Source: UTCFX2 sp002050125
Lineage (GTDB): Bacteria > Chloroflexota > Anaerolineae > Anaerolineales > UBA4823
DNA: 64,000 nt
Assembly: GCA_027494035.1 (NCBI GenBank)
Contig: JAOSJQ010000001.1
Span: 496,001-560,000, forward strand
Reading direction: 5' to 3'
A model generated the notes under the pieces. The model was not told the DNA's origin and did not search any database. It was given only the letters and a program-made list of their open reading frames with translations. The position numbers and the translations under genes were made by a program. This document shows positions 40,439 through 49,560 of the stretch, one piece after another; position 1 is the first letter of the stretch; each line of letters begins with the position of its first letter.

Positions 40439-40580
40439 TGTTCACACAAACCAGATTGCTGGGTGCGCGGGATTATATCACACAAGCGCAGCATGACGAT
40501 TGCCAGTCTGCGCCATGAAATGGAGTTTTCCAGAATTGACCGGTCGGTGTACAAACGCGCCGGGAATGCGAATAACTTGC

Positions 40581-41207
40581 TCAGACCCACGAAATCACCG
40601 TCTGAAGCGCCTGGTAAGCGAACCGCAATCCAAACAACACCAGCGCGGCGCCCGCCACAATCGCAATCAGCCGTGCGCTGCGTACGTTCACAAAGCGCTT
40701 TCCCCAGTGCGTCAGTCCGGACATGAACGTGTGCCAGCTCAATATTCCCGCCAGAATCGCCAGCCCCTGCGCGAGTGCGCTCAGCGCCGGGCCCGCCGAA
40801 CTGCTGATCAGCGACCCAAAAATACCCAGCCAGAACACCACCGCGAGCGGGTTCGAGATGTTCACCACATAGCCCACCAGGAACGGCGGGCGGTTCGTCT
40901 GCGGCGGCGGCGCCGTGAAATCGATCTGCCGTCCGCCCTCGCGCAGGCTCTGCACCCCCAAGTACAAGAGCGCCGCCGCACCCAGCGTCCAGATCGCCGC
41001 CTTCACCGCGGGGATCTCGATGAAGTTCGCCAGTCCAAAATATACCACCAGCATATACGTCAGGTCGGCGCTGGTGATCCCCAGCCCGGTCTGGAAAGCC
41101 CGGCTGAACCCATAGCGCAGCCCGCTCTGGATCACCGTCACCGCCGCCGGCCCAATCGGCGCGGCAAGCATGATCCCCAGCAGCACGTTTCTCAACAACA
41201 ATTCCAT
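40581..41207 (-). CDS. LysE-family amino acid exporter
   Basis: 208 residues with six hydrophobic segments. The N-terminal family motif is 'GIMLAAPIGPAAVTVIQSGL'; later 'YLGVQSLREG' and 'VVNISNPLAVVFWLGIFG' (Asn-Pro conserved). RhtB/LysE proteins export basic amino acids, threonine or homoserine. The nearby aspartate kinase and threonine synthase genes would fit threonine or lysine export, but there are two genes in between. Confidence 0.88.
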   Translation of the reverse strand: MELLLRNVLLGIMLAAPIGPAAVTVIQSGLRYGFSRAFQTGLGITSADLTYMLVVYFGLANFIEIPAVKAAIWTLGAAALLYLGVQSLREGGRQIDFTAPPPQTNRPPFLVGYVVNISNPLAVVFWLGIFGSLISSSAGPALSALAQGLAILAGILSWHTFMSGLTHWGKRFVNVRSARLIAIVAGAALVLFGLRFAYQALQTVISWV

Positions 41208-41291
41208 ATCATCATTCCCTGGCGGCGTGCAGGCTAGCAGCCAACCCGCCCGATGGACTGGTCTCAGCCAGCGGTGCTCAGTGGGCGGCGG

Positions 41292-41660
41292 CTAGGCGCG
41301 GTCTGGACGTTTCAGGTTCGCTTTGCAGTATGGGCAGTCTGCCGTGGTCGGGCTGGTCCACTTTACGGTGGCAACGCTCAGCGGACCGCCGCATTTCGGG
41401 CAAACGTCGGGCAGCCACTCCGCCCGTTCGCGCTCCAACTGCGCACCCCGATCCACGCTCTGGCGCTGCTCCTGCTGGCGGTTCAGATACAATTGAATCC
41501 CCGCCTGGGTCAGCCCGCTGATTGCCACCAGCACTAAGATGCCCGGCCACCACCAGTCCTGCCAGGCGATCAGCGCCAATCCTAGCAGCCAAATCGCCCC
41601 CTGGATGCGCTGCCATGGCAGCGGAAGTTTATCTTCTTCGCGTGTCTGGTTATCGCCCAT
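41292..41660 (-). CDS. two-TM protein with C-terminal zinc ribbon
   Basis: 122 residues. Hydrophobic segments 'GAIWLLGLALIAWQDWWWPG' and 'ILVLVAISGLTQAGIQLYL' form a hairpin. A charged stretch follows, then 'CPKCGGPLSVATV' and 'CPYCKANL', a four-Cys zinc ribbon. Not recognised as a named family. Cytoplasmic ribbon on a membrane anchor suggests a regulatory or assembly role; unknown. Confidence 0.7.
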   Translation of the reverse strand: MGDNQTREEDKLPLPWQRIQGAIWLLGLALIAWQDWWWPGILVLVAISGLTQAGIQLYLNRQQEQRQSVDRGAQLERERAEWLPDVCPKCGGPLSVATVKWTSPTTADCPYCKANLKRPDRA

Positions 41661-41746
41661 CTTTTCAGCCTCCTTCTGCTTCCGCCAGTCTCCGGTGCGG
41701 CTTTCTCCACTCAGATTATAAGCGCGTCAGGGTTTATTGCGGTCCT

Positions 41747-42946
41747 TTAAGGCTGCGGCATTACCAATATGGAACGATCAACCTGTTCGATCTCAAACCC
41801 GGCTTCTCCCACCGCGTGCGTTTCAGCCTGATGGAGCGGCGTCCAACCCTGCGCGCGGTGCTCTTCGTCCGGGATAGAGGCTTCATCGGGCTTGTCTGAA
41901 AGCCCAAACAGCAGCGCCCCCTCCCGGCGCCACTTGTGCGCCATGCAGCGCGCCTCCTGGGTAATCAGGATTTCTTCCGCCAGCATTTCTACCATCGCTG
42001 CCGCAGCGCTCAAACAGCCAAACCGCTGGCGCGTCAGCAGGTATTCATTGCGCCGAAAAGCTTTGAACGGAGTAGGGTCGCCCGCCTGCACACGCTGCCG
42101 AATCTCCTCATGCAGTGCAGCCAGCCGCTCGGGCAGCGCGCCCTTGCGCGCCTCCACTTCGTCCAGAAACGCCTCGAACGACGCCAATTCATCGCTGCGG
42201 ATGCGCCGCGTCAGGTCTGCGAAATCGATCAAACCGTTCCCCAGCACCAGGCAAATGTAAGCCAGGTAATCCTGATTGTCCGTCGTGAACGGATGAAACT
42301 CGGGCTGGTTAAGCGGGTCGTAAATCCGCCGGAAAACCACGGGGTCAAAATCTTTCCCGAGCAGGTCGCCGACGGTCTGCTCCACCGCCTGCATGCGGCT
42401 CTGGTCGATCACCCGGGCGTTGCGCCCGCGCGCCCCGACCAGCGTCTTGTCCATATCGAACACCACCGCAGTCCCCGCGCCAATCGGATGCCCAAGCTGC
42501 GCGCATTCGCGGTCGAACTGCGCCAGGGCAGCCCAGCGGTTGGCAAGCATGATCGGTTGGTTCTGCTCCGCGGCAGCCCAGCAGGTCGCCGGCGGATCGC
42601 CGTCCTCCGCGCAGATGAACGCCCGCCCCGACCAGCCGCTCACCCGGCACAAGTTTTCATAGGCGGTTCCGTCCAGCAGGCGCGTATCGCCGACAAAGAC
42701 CAGCCGCTCGATCCGCCCGCCGGGCTGATCCTGTTCCTGGCAGGCTTGCAGCAGGTGCATAACCACCCTGGCGTAGTCGGCTTCGTTCTTGCGCGGCAGA
42801 ACCTCGGGCGCGAGCCCGGCGGCGCGGCGCAGCGCCTCCAGCGGCGGCAGCGATTTGTCATACGGCTCCAAGCCGCGGTAAACAATCCGGTCTCCGAGGA
42901 ATTCAGCGATCGCAGCGCGCCCATAATTAATCAGTTCTACGCCCAT
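41747..42946 (-). CDS. HAD-superfamily protein, unknown substrate
   Basis: 399 residues. HAD motif I 'VVFDMDKTLVGARG' (D-x-D-x-T) is at about residue 165, after an N-terminal segment of unknown fold. A large helical cap follows ('DYLAYICLVLGNGLIDFADL'); the late 'LFGLSDKPDEAS' resembles motif IV. The layout (cap after motif I, extra N-terminus) is found in uncharacterised Chloroflexota proteins. Gene starts 2 bp before the end of aspartate kinase, so probably in its operon; a metabolic repair phosphatase is possible. Confidence 0.7.
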   Translation of the reverse strand: MGVELINYGRAAIAEFLGDRIVYRGLEPYDKSLPPLEALRRAAGLAPEVLPRKNEADYARVVMHLLQACQEQDQPGGRIERLVFVGDTRLLDGTAYENLCRVSGWSGRAFICAEDGDPPATCWAAAEQNQPIMLANRWAALAQFDRECAQLGHPIGAGTAVVFDMDKTLVGARGRNARVIDQSRMQAVEQTVGDLLGKDFDPVVFRRIYDPLNQPEFHPFTTDNQDYLAYICLVLGNGLIDFADLTRRIRSDELASFEAFLDEVEARKGALPERLAALHEEIRQRVQAGDPTPFKAFRRNEYLLTRQRFGCLSAAAAMVEMLAEEILITQEARCMAHKWRREGALLFGLSDKPDEASIPDEEHRAQGWTPLHQAETHAVGEAGFEIEQVDRSILVMPQP

Positions 42947-42947
42947 A

Positions 42948-44414
42948 TCATCTCTCCGGTTCGGGGGACATGATCAAGGTGTGCAGCGTTTGCACCGCCT
43001 TCACGCCATCCTGGGCGTCCACCACCAGGCTGATCGACACCTCGGACGAGCCCTGCGCAATTGCAATCACATTCACTTTCTGGGCGCCCAAAGCGCTAAA
43101 CACGCGCCCCGAAATCCCGGGCGTGCGAATCATCCCGACGCCCACCACGGTCACGATCACGACCTGTTCCGTCGCCCAAATGCGGTCGATATCGCGCTTC
43201 TCGAGCTCGAACCTGAAGGCTGCGTTCAGCGCGGCGATCACCTGTTCCGCCGACTCGTCCGGCACCGCAAAGCAAATTGACTGCTCCGATGAAGCCTGTG
43301 TGATCATAGGCACGCTCGTTCCGGTCAGCGCGACCGCCGTAAACGCGCGCGCCGCCACGCCCGGAACGCCCAGCATGCCCCGCCCTTCGATCGTGATCAG
43401 CCGCTGGCGATGGATCGCCGTCACCGCCTTGATCTTGCCGTTCCGTTCATTCGCGCCGTTATCCACCAGGTGCGTTCCCGGATGGGAGGGGTTGAACGTA
43501 TTGCAGATGTACAGCCCGATCCCGGCTTCGACCACCGGGCGGATGGTCTTGGGGTGTAGCACTTTGGTGCCGTAGTATGCTAGTTCCGCAATTTCGCGGT
43601 AGGTGAGCTGGGGGATTGTGCGCGCTTCGGGTACGATGCGCGGGTCGGCGCTCATCACCCCATCCACGTCGGTCCAGATCCAAACCTGCTCCGCCGGCAG
43701 CGCCGCCGCCAGGATCCCGGCGGAATAATCGCTTCCACCGCGCCCCAGCGTCGTAGTTGTGCCCGAGGCGGCCGCGGCGATGAACCCGGTTACGATTGGC
43801 ACGCTGCCTTGCTCCAGCAGCGGTTCTAAAACCTGGCGGGTTTTTGATCGAGTCGCTTCGAAATCGGGGTGAGCGTTCTGGAACGTCTCATCGGTGACGA
43901 TCAGCCGCGTCGCTTCCACCGCCTCCGCTGACACTCCAACCTCGCGCACCGCCTCTGCCAGCAGGCGAATAGCCATGCGCTCGCCCAAGGAGCCCACCGC
44001 ATCCAGGGCGCGTGGAGTGGCTTCGCCCAATACGCTGATCGCCCGGCACAGGCTGGAGAACTCGTCCAGCAGCCGCTCGATCTCCTCCAGCAGCCGCTGG
44101 CGCTGGGGCGCATCCGCGATCAGCTCAACCGCAACATCCGTGTGGATCTGCTTCATTTTCAGGCGCGCTGGCTCGATTACGAAGGCGTCGCCCTTTTCCG
44201 CAGCCAGCGCGCTTTCCAGCAGCAAGTTGGTCACCTCCGACAGCGCCGAAGTGACCACCACCAGCCGCGGCCAGCTGCGGCGCGTATCGCAGATGATCTG
44301 CACTGTCTGGCGCATCGCCTGGGGCGCGCCAACCGAGGTCCCGCCAAATTTCATCACCAGGGTGCGCCCGTTTTGTTCGGGTTTCAACGTTCTGGACCTC
44401 GCATCTGCTCTCAT
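42948..44414 (-). CDS. lysC: aspartate kinase
   Basis: 488 residues from ATG 44414, with GAGGAG 7 nt upstream (starts at 44486 and 44429 are less likely). Phosphorylates aspartate, the first step to lysine, threonine and methionine. Kinase motifs: 'VMKFGGTSVG', 'GRGGSDYSAGILAAAL', 'WTDVDGVMSADPRIVPEA'. Two ACT domains at the C-terminus ('ITIEGRGMLGVPGVAARAF' and 'VTVVGVGMIRTPGISGRVFS') mediate allosteric inhibition. The upstream leader has a threonine-rich short frame and a terminator, suggesting attenuation by threonyl-tRNA. Threonine synthase lies upstream across an IS. Confidence 0.95.
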   Translation of the reverse strand: MRADARSRTLKPEQNGRTLVMKFGGTSVGAPQAMRQTVQIICDTRRSWPRLVVVTSALSEVTNLLLESALAAEKGDAFVIEPARLKMKQIHTDVAVELIADAPQRQRLLEEIERLLDEFSSLCRAISVLGEATPRALDAVGSLGERMAIRLLAEAVREVGVSAEAVEATRLIVTDETFQNAHPDFEATRSKTRQVLEPLLEQGSVPIVTGFIAAAASGTTTTLGRGGSDYSAGILAAALPAEQVWIWTDVDGVMSADPRIVPEARTIPQLTYREIAELAYYGTKVLHPKTIRPVVEAGIGLYICNTFNPSHPGTHLVDNGANERNGKIKAVTAIHRQRLITIEGRGMLGVPGVAARAFTAVALTGTSVPMITQASSEQSICFAVPDESAEQVIAALNAAFRFELEKRDIDRIWATEQVVIVTVVGVGMIRTPGISGRVFSALGAQKVNVIAIAQGSSEVSISLVVDAQDGVKAVQTLHTLIMSPEPER

Positions 44415-44455
44415 TCGATTGCTCCTCATCGCGGTTTTATTGCGCTCAAACAAGA

Positions 44456-44482
44456 CAGCGCCCCGGCTACTGCGGGGCGCTG
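44456..44482 (-). terminator. attenuator terminator upstream of lysC
   Basis: Ten-bp GC-rich stem CAGCGCCCCG / CGGGGCGCTG with a 7-nt loop; on the minus strand it is followed by TCTTGTTT. It lies between the leader peptide stop (44512) and the lysC ATG (44414). Confidence 0.72.
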
Positions 44483-44511
44483 CCATTCAGCATAATCAGT
44501 CTGATCCGAGA

Positions 44512-44592
44512 TCAGCCGCGGCGGCGCCCCATCCTCATGGCGGTGGTAGTCAGTCCACTCATAATGCAGCCGCGCCGCTGTTCCGTGATCAT
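44512..44592 (-). CDS. threonine-type leader peptide of lysC
   Basis: Candidate 26-residue leader frame from ATG 44592; a shorter start is at 44562. It contains a run of three Thr codons in 'SGLTTTAM' plus an early Thr, and ends 'RRRG'. No ribosome site; the ATG falls at the predicted transcription start, so it may be translated as a leaderless mRNA. Ribosome stalling at the Thr run would affect folding of the terminator at 44456-44482. Inferred by analogy with thrL. Confidence 0.55.
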   Translation of the reverse strand: MITEQRRGCIMSGLTTTAMRMGRRRG

Positions 44593-44599
44593 GGGCGCA

Positions 44600-44628
44600 A
44601 CTATATCAGCCTCGCAACAACTCGTCAA
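44600..44628 (-). promoter_or_regulatory. lysC promoter
   Basis: On the minus strand TTGACG (44628-44623), 17-bp spacer, TATAGT (44605-44600). The predicted start is near 44593. The -35 overlaps the IS target duplication (44625-44632), so the insertion stopped at the promoter edge and left it intact. Confidence 0.75.
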
Positions 44629-44632
44629 GACC

Positions 44633-45966
44633 GTGATCGTTCCAAGGCTGGTAAAAGCGTGGTTAAATGGATGTGAGGCAGTTAGCCGACCGCCCCACAT
44701 CCTACGAACAGAAAGGCACACCTACATGCGCCTCAACCTGATTTTACCAACAGTTGAACCAAACGAATTTGAAACTCCTAAAAACTGCCATCGAAAAGGT
44801 TGTAAGGGGATGCGGTTTATTCCGCGGCAGGAAGTGAGCAAGAAAATCGTGGACGCTCAGCACCCAGAAGTAACGGCTTGGAGGTATGAATGCGTAAAGT
44901 GTGGCTATGTTTTCCGCGTCTATCCGACAGCCGTTAGTGACACGCAAATTTCGACGCGTGTGAACGGGATGGCCGTGATGTTGTACATTCTGGGGCTCAG
45001 TTACGGGGCAGTGGAAATTGTATTGAACAGTCTAGGAATGGGGATTGGAAAAACGAGCGTGTATCGAGCCGTGCAGGCAGTGGTCAAACAAGTGCCTGGG
45101 ATGCAGCGGGAAAAGCTGCTGGGTGGATACAAAACCAAAGCGGTTGGAGCCGATGTAACCAGCGTGCGGTGTAACGGGAAGTGGGTAACGGTGGGAATTG
45201 CCGTCGATGCGATCAACGGGATGGTGTTGAGTATCGATGAATTAGCGGGCGAAGATGCCGAACAACTGAAAGCCTGGCTTGAGCCCATCCTGGATGCGGT
45301 AGATGCGGATGTGGTGGTCAGTGATGATGCGGACGCACTGAAGAAGGTGAGCGATGAGACCGGACGTTCGCAGCAGGTGTGCAAGAGCCACGTAGGTCGC
45401 AATACCGATGCGCTGGTAGAAGAACTTTCGGCGCTCATTGGTGCTGGACAGGATCATTCTCTGGATGCGATTGGCATTCTTCCCGAACAAGCCTTGGAGG
45501 ATCTCGCGGCACTCAAAGAGATGATCCATTCCCGGCGCCCCGAAGACCAGTCCCGCCTGGAAGAAATCTATCTGCGCTATGCCGACGCTCGCAAACCAGG
45601 CAAGGGTAAGAAATATGACGTGGCTTATCGGATGCGTAATCTGTTGGTGGATCGCTGGAATCTCTGGCCGCGCCTGACTTTCTATCGTCACTGGAAGGAT
45701 GAATATGGAAACGTGATTTTGGATGGTACCAACAACGCTTGTGAACGCGCCATTGGCTGGTGGATCAAAGAGCGCTACCGCTCGATGCGCGGTTACAAGC
45801 AGGAGCGCTCTGCGCTAGGCGTTAGTCGCCTGATCGCCTTGGCCGGGAATCACCTGGCTCGCGGATTGCGTTTGGCGGACTTGATGGCGTAGCCGAGCAA
45901 ATCCTCGGCACATCTGCCATCTATGCTGCCTGCGCCTACTTTATTTACCAAATCTGGAACAGTCAC
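44633..45966 (+). mobile_element. insertion sequence between lysC and thrC
   Basis: 1334 bp, imperfect 23-bp terminal repeats (GTGA-TC-GTTCCA-AGGC-TGGTAAA against GTGA-CT-GTTCCA-GATT-TGGTAAA). Perfect 8-bp target duplication TCAAGACC at 44625-44632 and 45967-45974. One intact transposase gene. Family not assigned. Confidence 0.92.
44726..45892 (+). CDS. DDE transposase with N-terminal zinc ribbon
   Basis: 388 residues from ATG 44726. The N-terminus carries 'CHRKGCKGMRF' and 'YECVKCGYVF', a zinc ribbon as in IS1/IS1595-like enzymes. Catalytic acidic residues are likely in 'AVGADVTSVRCNG', 'VVVSDDADALKKVS' and 'NNACERAIGWWIKERYRSMR'. A His/Cys motif 'QVCKSHVGRN' lies between. An 8-bp duplication fits ISL3, IS6, IS1 or IS1595; sequence alone did not let me choose. 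Confidence 0.85.
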   Translation: MRLNLILPTVEPNEFETPKNCHRKGCKGMRFIPRQEVSKKIVDAQHPEVTAWRYECVKCGYVFRVYPTAVSDTQISTRVNGMAVMLYILGLSYGAVEIVLNSLGMGIGKTSVYRAVQAVVKQVPGMQREKLLGGYKTKAVGADVTSVRCNGKWVTVGIAVDAINGMVLSIDELAGEDAEQLKAWLEPILDAVDADVVVSDDADALKKVSDETGRSQQVCKSHVGRNTDALVEELSALIGAGQDHSLDAIGILPEQALEDLAALKEMIHSRRPEDQSRLEEIYLRYADARKPGKGKKYDVAYRMRNLLVDRWNLWPRLTFYRHWKDEYGNVILDGTNNACERAIGWWIKERYRSMRGYKQERSALGVSRLIALAGNHLARGLRLADLMA

Positions 45967-46045
45967 TCAAGACCGGTTTTTAGACCCATAAAATCAAAGT
46001 CCGAGCCTGCCAGATTATGGCGCGGTTCTTATCCCGCCGCGGCGT

Positions 46046-47131
46046 TTACTCCGCCTGTCCCTCGAACGGCTTGGCTTGCGCGCTGAGGATGGCGTCCTCG
46101 AGCGCCGCCAATTCGGCGGGCAGCACCGCAGGCGCGCTCATCCGGCTCGCAATGAGATCGGGGTCTTTTAAGCCGTGACCGGTACAAACCGCCGCGACCT
46201 GCTTCCCCCGCAGATCGATCTCTTTCCGGCTCAGGCTGTGCGCCAGCCCAGCCAGCCCAGCCGCCGACGCCGGTTCGACCCAGATGCCCTCCTGCGCCAG
46301 GCGGCGCTGCATGTCCAGGATCGCCTGATCGCTCACCGCAATAATCCGCCCCTGCGATTCCTCCGCCGCTTGCAGCGCCTGCTCGCCGCGCGCGGGTCGC
46401 CCGATCCGGATTGCCGTGGCGACCGTCTCCGGATGATCCACCGCGTGCCCCAGCACCAGCGGCGCTGACCCTTCCGCCTGAACCCCCAGGATGCGCGGCA
46501 GCCCGCTGGATTTCACTTCCCGGTATTGGCGGAACCCCATCCAATAGGCGGTGATGTTTCCGGCATTGCCCACCGGCAAACATAGCCAGTCCGGCGCATC
46601 CCCCAAACGATCCACCAGCTCGAACGCGGCTGTTTTCTGACCCTCCAGCCGGTAGGGATTGAGCGAATTCACCAGCGCAATCGGGTGCCTCTGGCTGATC
46701 TCGACCACCAGCGCCAGCGCGTCATCAAACGAGCCGTCGATCTGCAGCACCTGCGCGCCGTAAGCGATCGCGCCAGCCAGCTTGCCAGCCGCCACCTTCC
46801 CCTGCGGGATCAGAACCACACAGCGCATGCCGGCGCGCGCGGCGTAAGCTGCAGCCGAAGCGGCGGTGTTGCCGGTCGAAGCGCAGATCGCCGCCCGCGC
46901 GCCCCGCCCGGCAGCCTCTCCGATCGCCACGGTCATCCCGCGATCCTTAAATGAGCCGGTTGGGTTCATCCCTTCGAACTTGACGTAAAGCTCGAAACCG
47001 CCCCCCAGCTCCTGCGCCAGCCGTGGGACAGGGATCAGCGGCGTGCTGCCTTCCAGCAGTGTGATGTTTTTCGTGTGGGCTGGCACGTCCAAATACGCCC
47101 GATACTTTTCGAACACTCCAGTCTCAGCCAT
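46046..47131 (-). CDS. thrC: threonine synthase
   Basis: 361 residues. PLP enzyme converting O-phosphohomoserine to threonine. The PLP lysine is in 'NPTGSFKDRGM'; the phosphate loop is 'LPVGNAGNITAYWMGF'; 'ASTGNTAASAAAYAARAG' is conserved in the family. Before the IS inserted, its stop was probably about 160 bp upstream of the lysC promoter, on the same strand. This pairing supports threonine as the attenuation signal for lysC. Confidence 0.94.
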   Translation of the reverse strand: MAETGVFEKYRAYLDVPAHTKNITLLEGSTPLIPVPRLAQELGGGFELYVKFEGMNPTGSFKDRGMTVAIGEAAGRGARAAICASTGNTAASAAAYAARAGMRCVVLIPQGKVAAGKLAGAIAYGAQVLQIDGSFDDALALVVEISQRHPIALVNSLNPYRLEGQKTAAFELVDRLGDAPDWLCLPVGNAGNITAYWMGFRQYREVKSSGLPRILGVQAEGSAPLVLGHAVDHPETVATAIRIGRPARGEQALQAAEESQGRIIAVSDQAILDMQRRLAQEGIWVEPASAAGLAGLAHSLSRKEIDLRGKQVAAVCTGHGLKDPDLIASRMSAPAVLPAELAALEDAILSAQAKPFEGQAE

Positions 47132-47252
47132 GCTTCCTCAGGTTTCCAAACTCCGTATTTTGGCTTGTTATACCAGATTTTCCTTACAGATTCCTTGGCT
47201 TTACCACCAATTTCTTGCTTTTCCAGCCAACGGGTGTTAAGGTTATCCTAAC

Positions 47253-48467
47253 ATGGCTGCCCCCAAAAACGCCAAGACCGACCGCCTGCTGCAGATGACC
47301 CAGGTCATCCGCCACCTCTCTCAGGAGATTGGCGGGCGCGGCAGCTGCACCGAAAACGAGCGCAAGGCTGGCGAATATCTCGCGGGTCTCCTGCGCAGCC
47401 TGGATGTTCAGGACGTGCGGCTCGAGAGCTTTCAGGCGGTCCCCTCGACCTACTGGCCCTACGGGCTGGCTTTCGCGCTGGCGCTGGCGGGTTCGCTCGC
47501 CAGCCTGTTGTTCGGCGCTTCGGGCGCGCTGGTGCTGGGCGCGATCTTCAACGCACTAGGATTCATCGGTATGCTCGCAGAAACCGAACTCGCCACGAGT
47601 TGGACCCACTGGTTTCTGCCCCGCCTTGAGAGCCAGAACGTGCTCGGAGTGATCCCGCCGACCGGGGAGGTCCAGCGCACCGCCCTGGTTTGCGCCCATC
47701 TGGACACTCACCGCACCCCAATTTTCTACTCTTCAAAAAAGTGGCACACGCTGTTTTCACTCTTGGTCGGGCTTACGTTGGTGAGCATGGCGGCGGGGGC
47801 GATCGTCTTCGGCTTGAGCGCTTATCTGGATTGGGCGCCGGCGCGCTGGTTCGCCCTGGCGCTCGTGCCGATCCAGGGCTTCGCGCTGGTGATGTGCCTG
47901 CATGCGGATTTCACCCCCTATTCGCCGGGCGCAAACGACAATGCCTCCGGGGCAGCCGTCGCGGTCGGGTTGGCGCATCAGCTTACCCGCCAGCCGCTCA
48001 CAAACACCCAGGTTTATCTGCTGCTGACCGGCTGTGAAGAGGTTGGCGATTGGGGCATGCGCGCTTTTCTAAACGAGCATGCCGCCCGCTTGGGCGATGA
48101 GGTTTTTTACCTGATCATCGATCAGGTCGGGGTTGGGGGGATCCGCTACCTCACCGCCGACGGTCTGTTCCTCAAACACAAAACGCACCCCCATGCCCTG
48201 CAGGTCGCCCAAGGGGTCGCCGCACAACTGCCCGAACTGGGCGCCCAGGCAATGACCGGTCTGGCTTACACCGATGCGCTCAAAGCCACCCAGCGCGGCT
48301 TGCGGGCGCTGACGATCTGCAACGTGCCTCTGAACGGCGCCGGGGCGGGTTCGCACTGGCATCAGATGAGCGACACCCCCGACCAGATCGCACTTCCCGA
48401 CTTGGACAAGACTTTCCAATTCGCGTGCGAGGTACTGCAGTTCATTGACCGCTCGCCCGCTCAATGA
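47253..48467 (+). CDS. membrane-spanning M28 family peptidase
   Basis: 404 residues. Di-zinc aminopeptidase motifs: His-Asp in 'VCAHLDTHRTP', bridging Asp in 'PGANDNASGAAVAVG', catalytic and ligand Glu in 'LTGCEEVGDWGM', Asp in 'LIIDQVGVGG', final His in 'GSHWHQMSDTP'. Two hydrophobic hairpins ('YGLAFALALAGSLASLLFGA', 'LFSLLVGLTLVSMAAGAIVF') interrupt the peptidase fold, so it is membrane-anchored, with an uncertain side for the active site. Its 3' end overlaps the M23 fragment by 26 bp. Confidence 0.87.
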   Translation: MAAPKNAKTDRLLQMTQVIRHLSQEIGGRGSCTENERKAGEYLAGLLRSLDVQDVRLESFQAVPSTYWPYGLAFALALAGSLASLLFGASGALVLGAIFNALGFIGMLAETELATSWTHWFLPRLESQNVLGVIPPTGEVQRTALVCAHLDTHRTPIFYSSKKWHTLFSLLVGLTLVSMAAGAIVFGLSAYLDWAPARWFALALVPIQGFALVMCLHADFTPYSPGANDNASGAAVAVGLAHQLTRQPLTNTQVYLLLTGCEEVGDWGMRAFLNEHAARLGDEVFYLIIDQVGVGGIRYLTADGLFLKHKTHPHALQVAQGVAAQLPELGAQAMTGLAYTDALKATQRGLRALTICNVPLNGAGAGSHWHQMSDTPDQIALPDLDKTFQFACEVLQFIDRSPAQ

Positions 48468-48738
48468 TTGAAGTGCGCGGTCCCACCGGGCTGGCGACTA
48501 CTTCCTTTTCCCCATTTATCATCCCGCCGGTGTAGTTTCTCTCCCCCGCATAAACCTGCCAGCCCCCCAGTTCGAACGGCAGCGCCAAGTCTGCGCCCAG
48601 CCATTCGCCGTTGAACTTACGCGCCAGGTGGACATGCGTGCCGGTAGCTGCGCCTCCCTCGCAGGACGGGTGACCGATTCGATCATCCAGGCGCAAGACC
48701 GCTCCCTCAGCCACGCGCTTATGGTCGGCTCGCGCTAG
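48442..48738 (-). pseudogene. C-terminal fragment of an M23 peptidase
   Basis: About 99 codons remain with no start; an in-frame stop lies at the 5' edge. The last M23 signature survives: 'GHPSCEGGAATGTHVHLARK', in which H-x-H is the zinc/catalytic motif of LytM-type endopeptidases. The upstream zinc ligands (H-x3-D) are missing. It is cut off just beside the broken gene at 48754, indicating a rearrangement. Confidence 0.75.
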
Positions 48739-48753
48739 AAAGCCTCAAATGTC

Positions 48754-49560
48754 TCATGGATATGGGCTAGGTACAGCAATCTGAGAAGACGTGTCTCCTG
48801 TCGTCTCATCCGAAGTAAGCGGAGCGGGATAGGCCTCTTGTGGCGCTGATGGAGTCGAAACAGGGAGTGCTGTATTTGGCGCAGACGGTTTGGGAAACCA
48901 CTCGCTATAAAGACCTTGCACAGCCGTCCATTGCGCGGAACCGGATTCTACATCTTTTACATAATCGAGTAAAACTTCGCCTTTGCCATCTGTAACTCTG
49001 AGATGACAAAGCACGATATATGTGCCATATTCGGCGTTGCCATTATCCAAGATTCGGAAAAGAGAACCCAAAAAGTTTGGAAGCGAGCCATTCACTGCTT
49101 CCAGGTTTTCTCCAGAGACATGAATTTCTAAAATCTGTCCGCCGCCGCCAACTGCATTATCGGAACTAACAGTCAACTTATCAAGCGCCAACTCACCCAA
49201 TTGGAGTTGGCTGACAATAATTTCCTTGGCTTTTGAAGCATCAACTTCTGGCGATTTTATTTCAAGCTGCTGATCCAGGTCTTGAGGAGATAAATATGTT
49301 TAAGTCGAGTATATCAATTCGTTGTTTGCGTTATATACGGTCAGTTTAAAACTTTTGAGCCTCGTACTTATACGATAGGCAAACGTTGCTTCCCGGCGAG
49401 CAAGCTGCATAAACCAGTTGTCGTCCATTGATAGATGGCTATCGCTGCTTGAGCTTTGCAAAGCTATTTCGATTTCATATGGGAGCCGGTTGATTGTGGC
49501 TACTTGCTTTACGGGAACGCCCTGTTGTTTCAACCGTTCTGCAAGATCTATCGAAAATTT
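48754..49560 (-). pseudogene. unknown protein gene, truncated by an IS and split by a stop codon
   Basis: One frame runs from the IS end (49560) to 48754 but has TAA at 49300-49302. Upstream part: 'FSIDLAERLKQQGVPVKQ', 'RREATFAYRISTRLKSFKL'. Downstream part: 'LSPQDLDQQLEIKSPEVD', 'GGGQILEIHVSGENLE', then a Pro/Ala/Tyr-rich tail ('SAPQEAYPAPLTSDET'). The 5' end is missing. The tail is like the linker of the M23 protein at 50736. No family recognised; probably a secreted protein. Confidence 0.65.
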
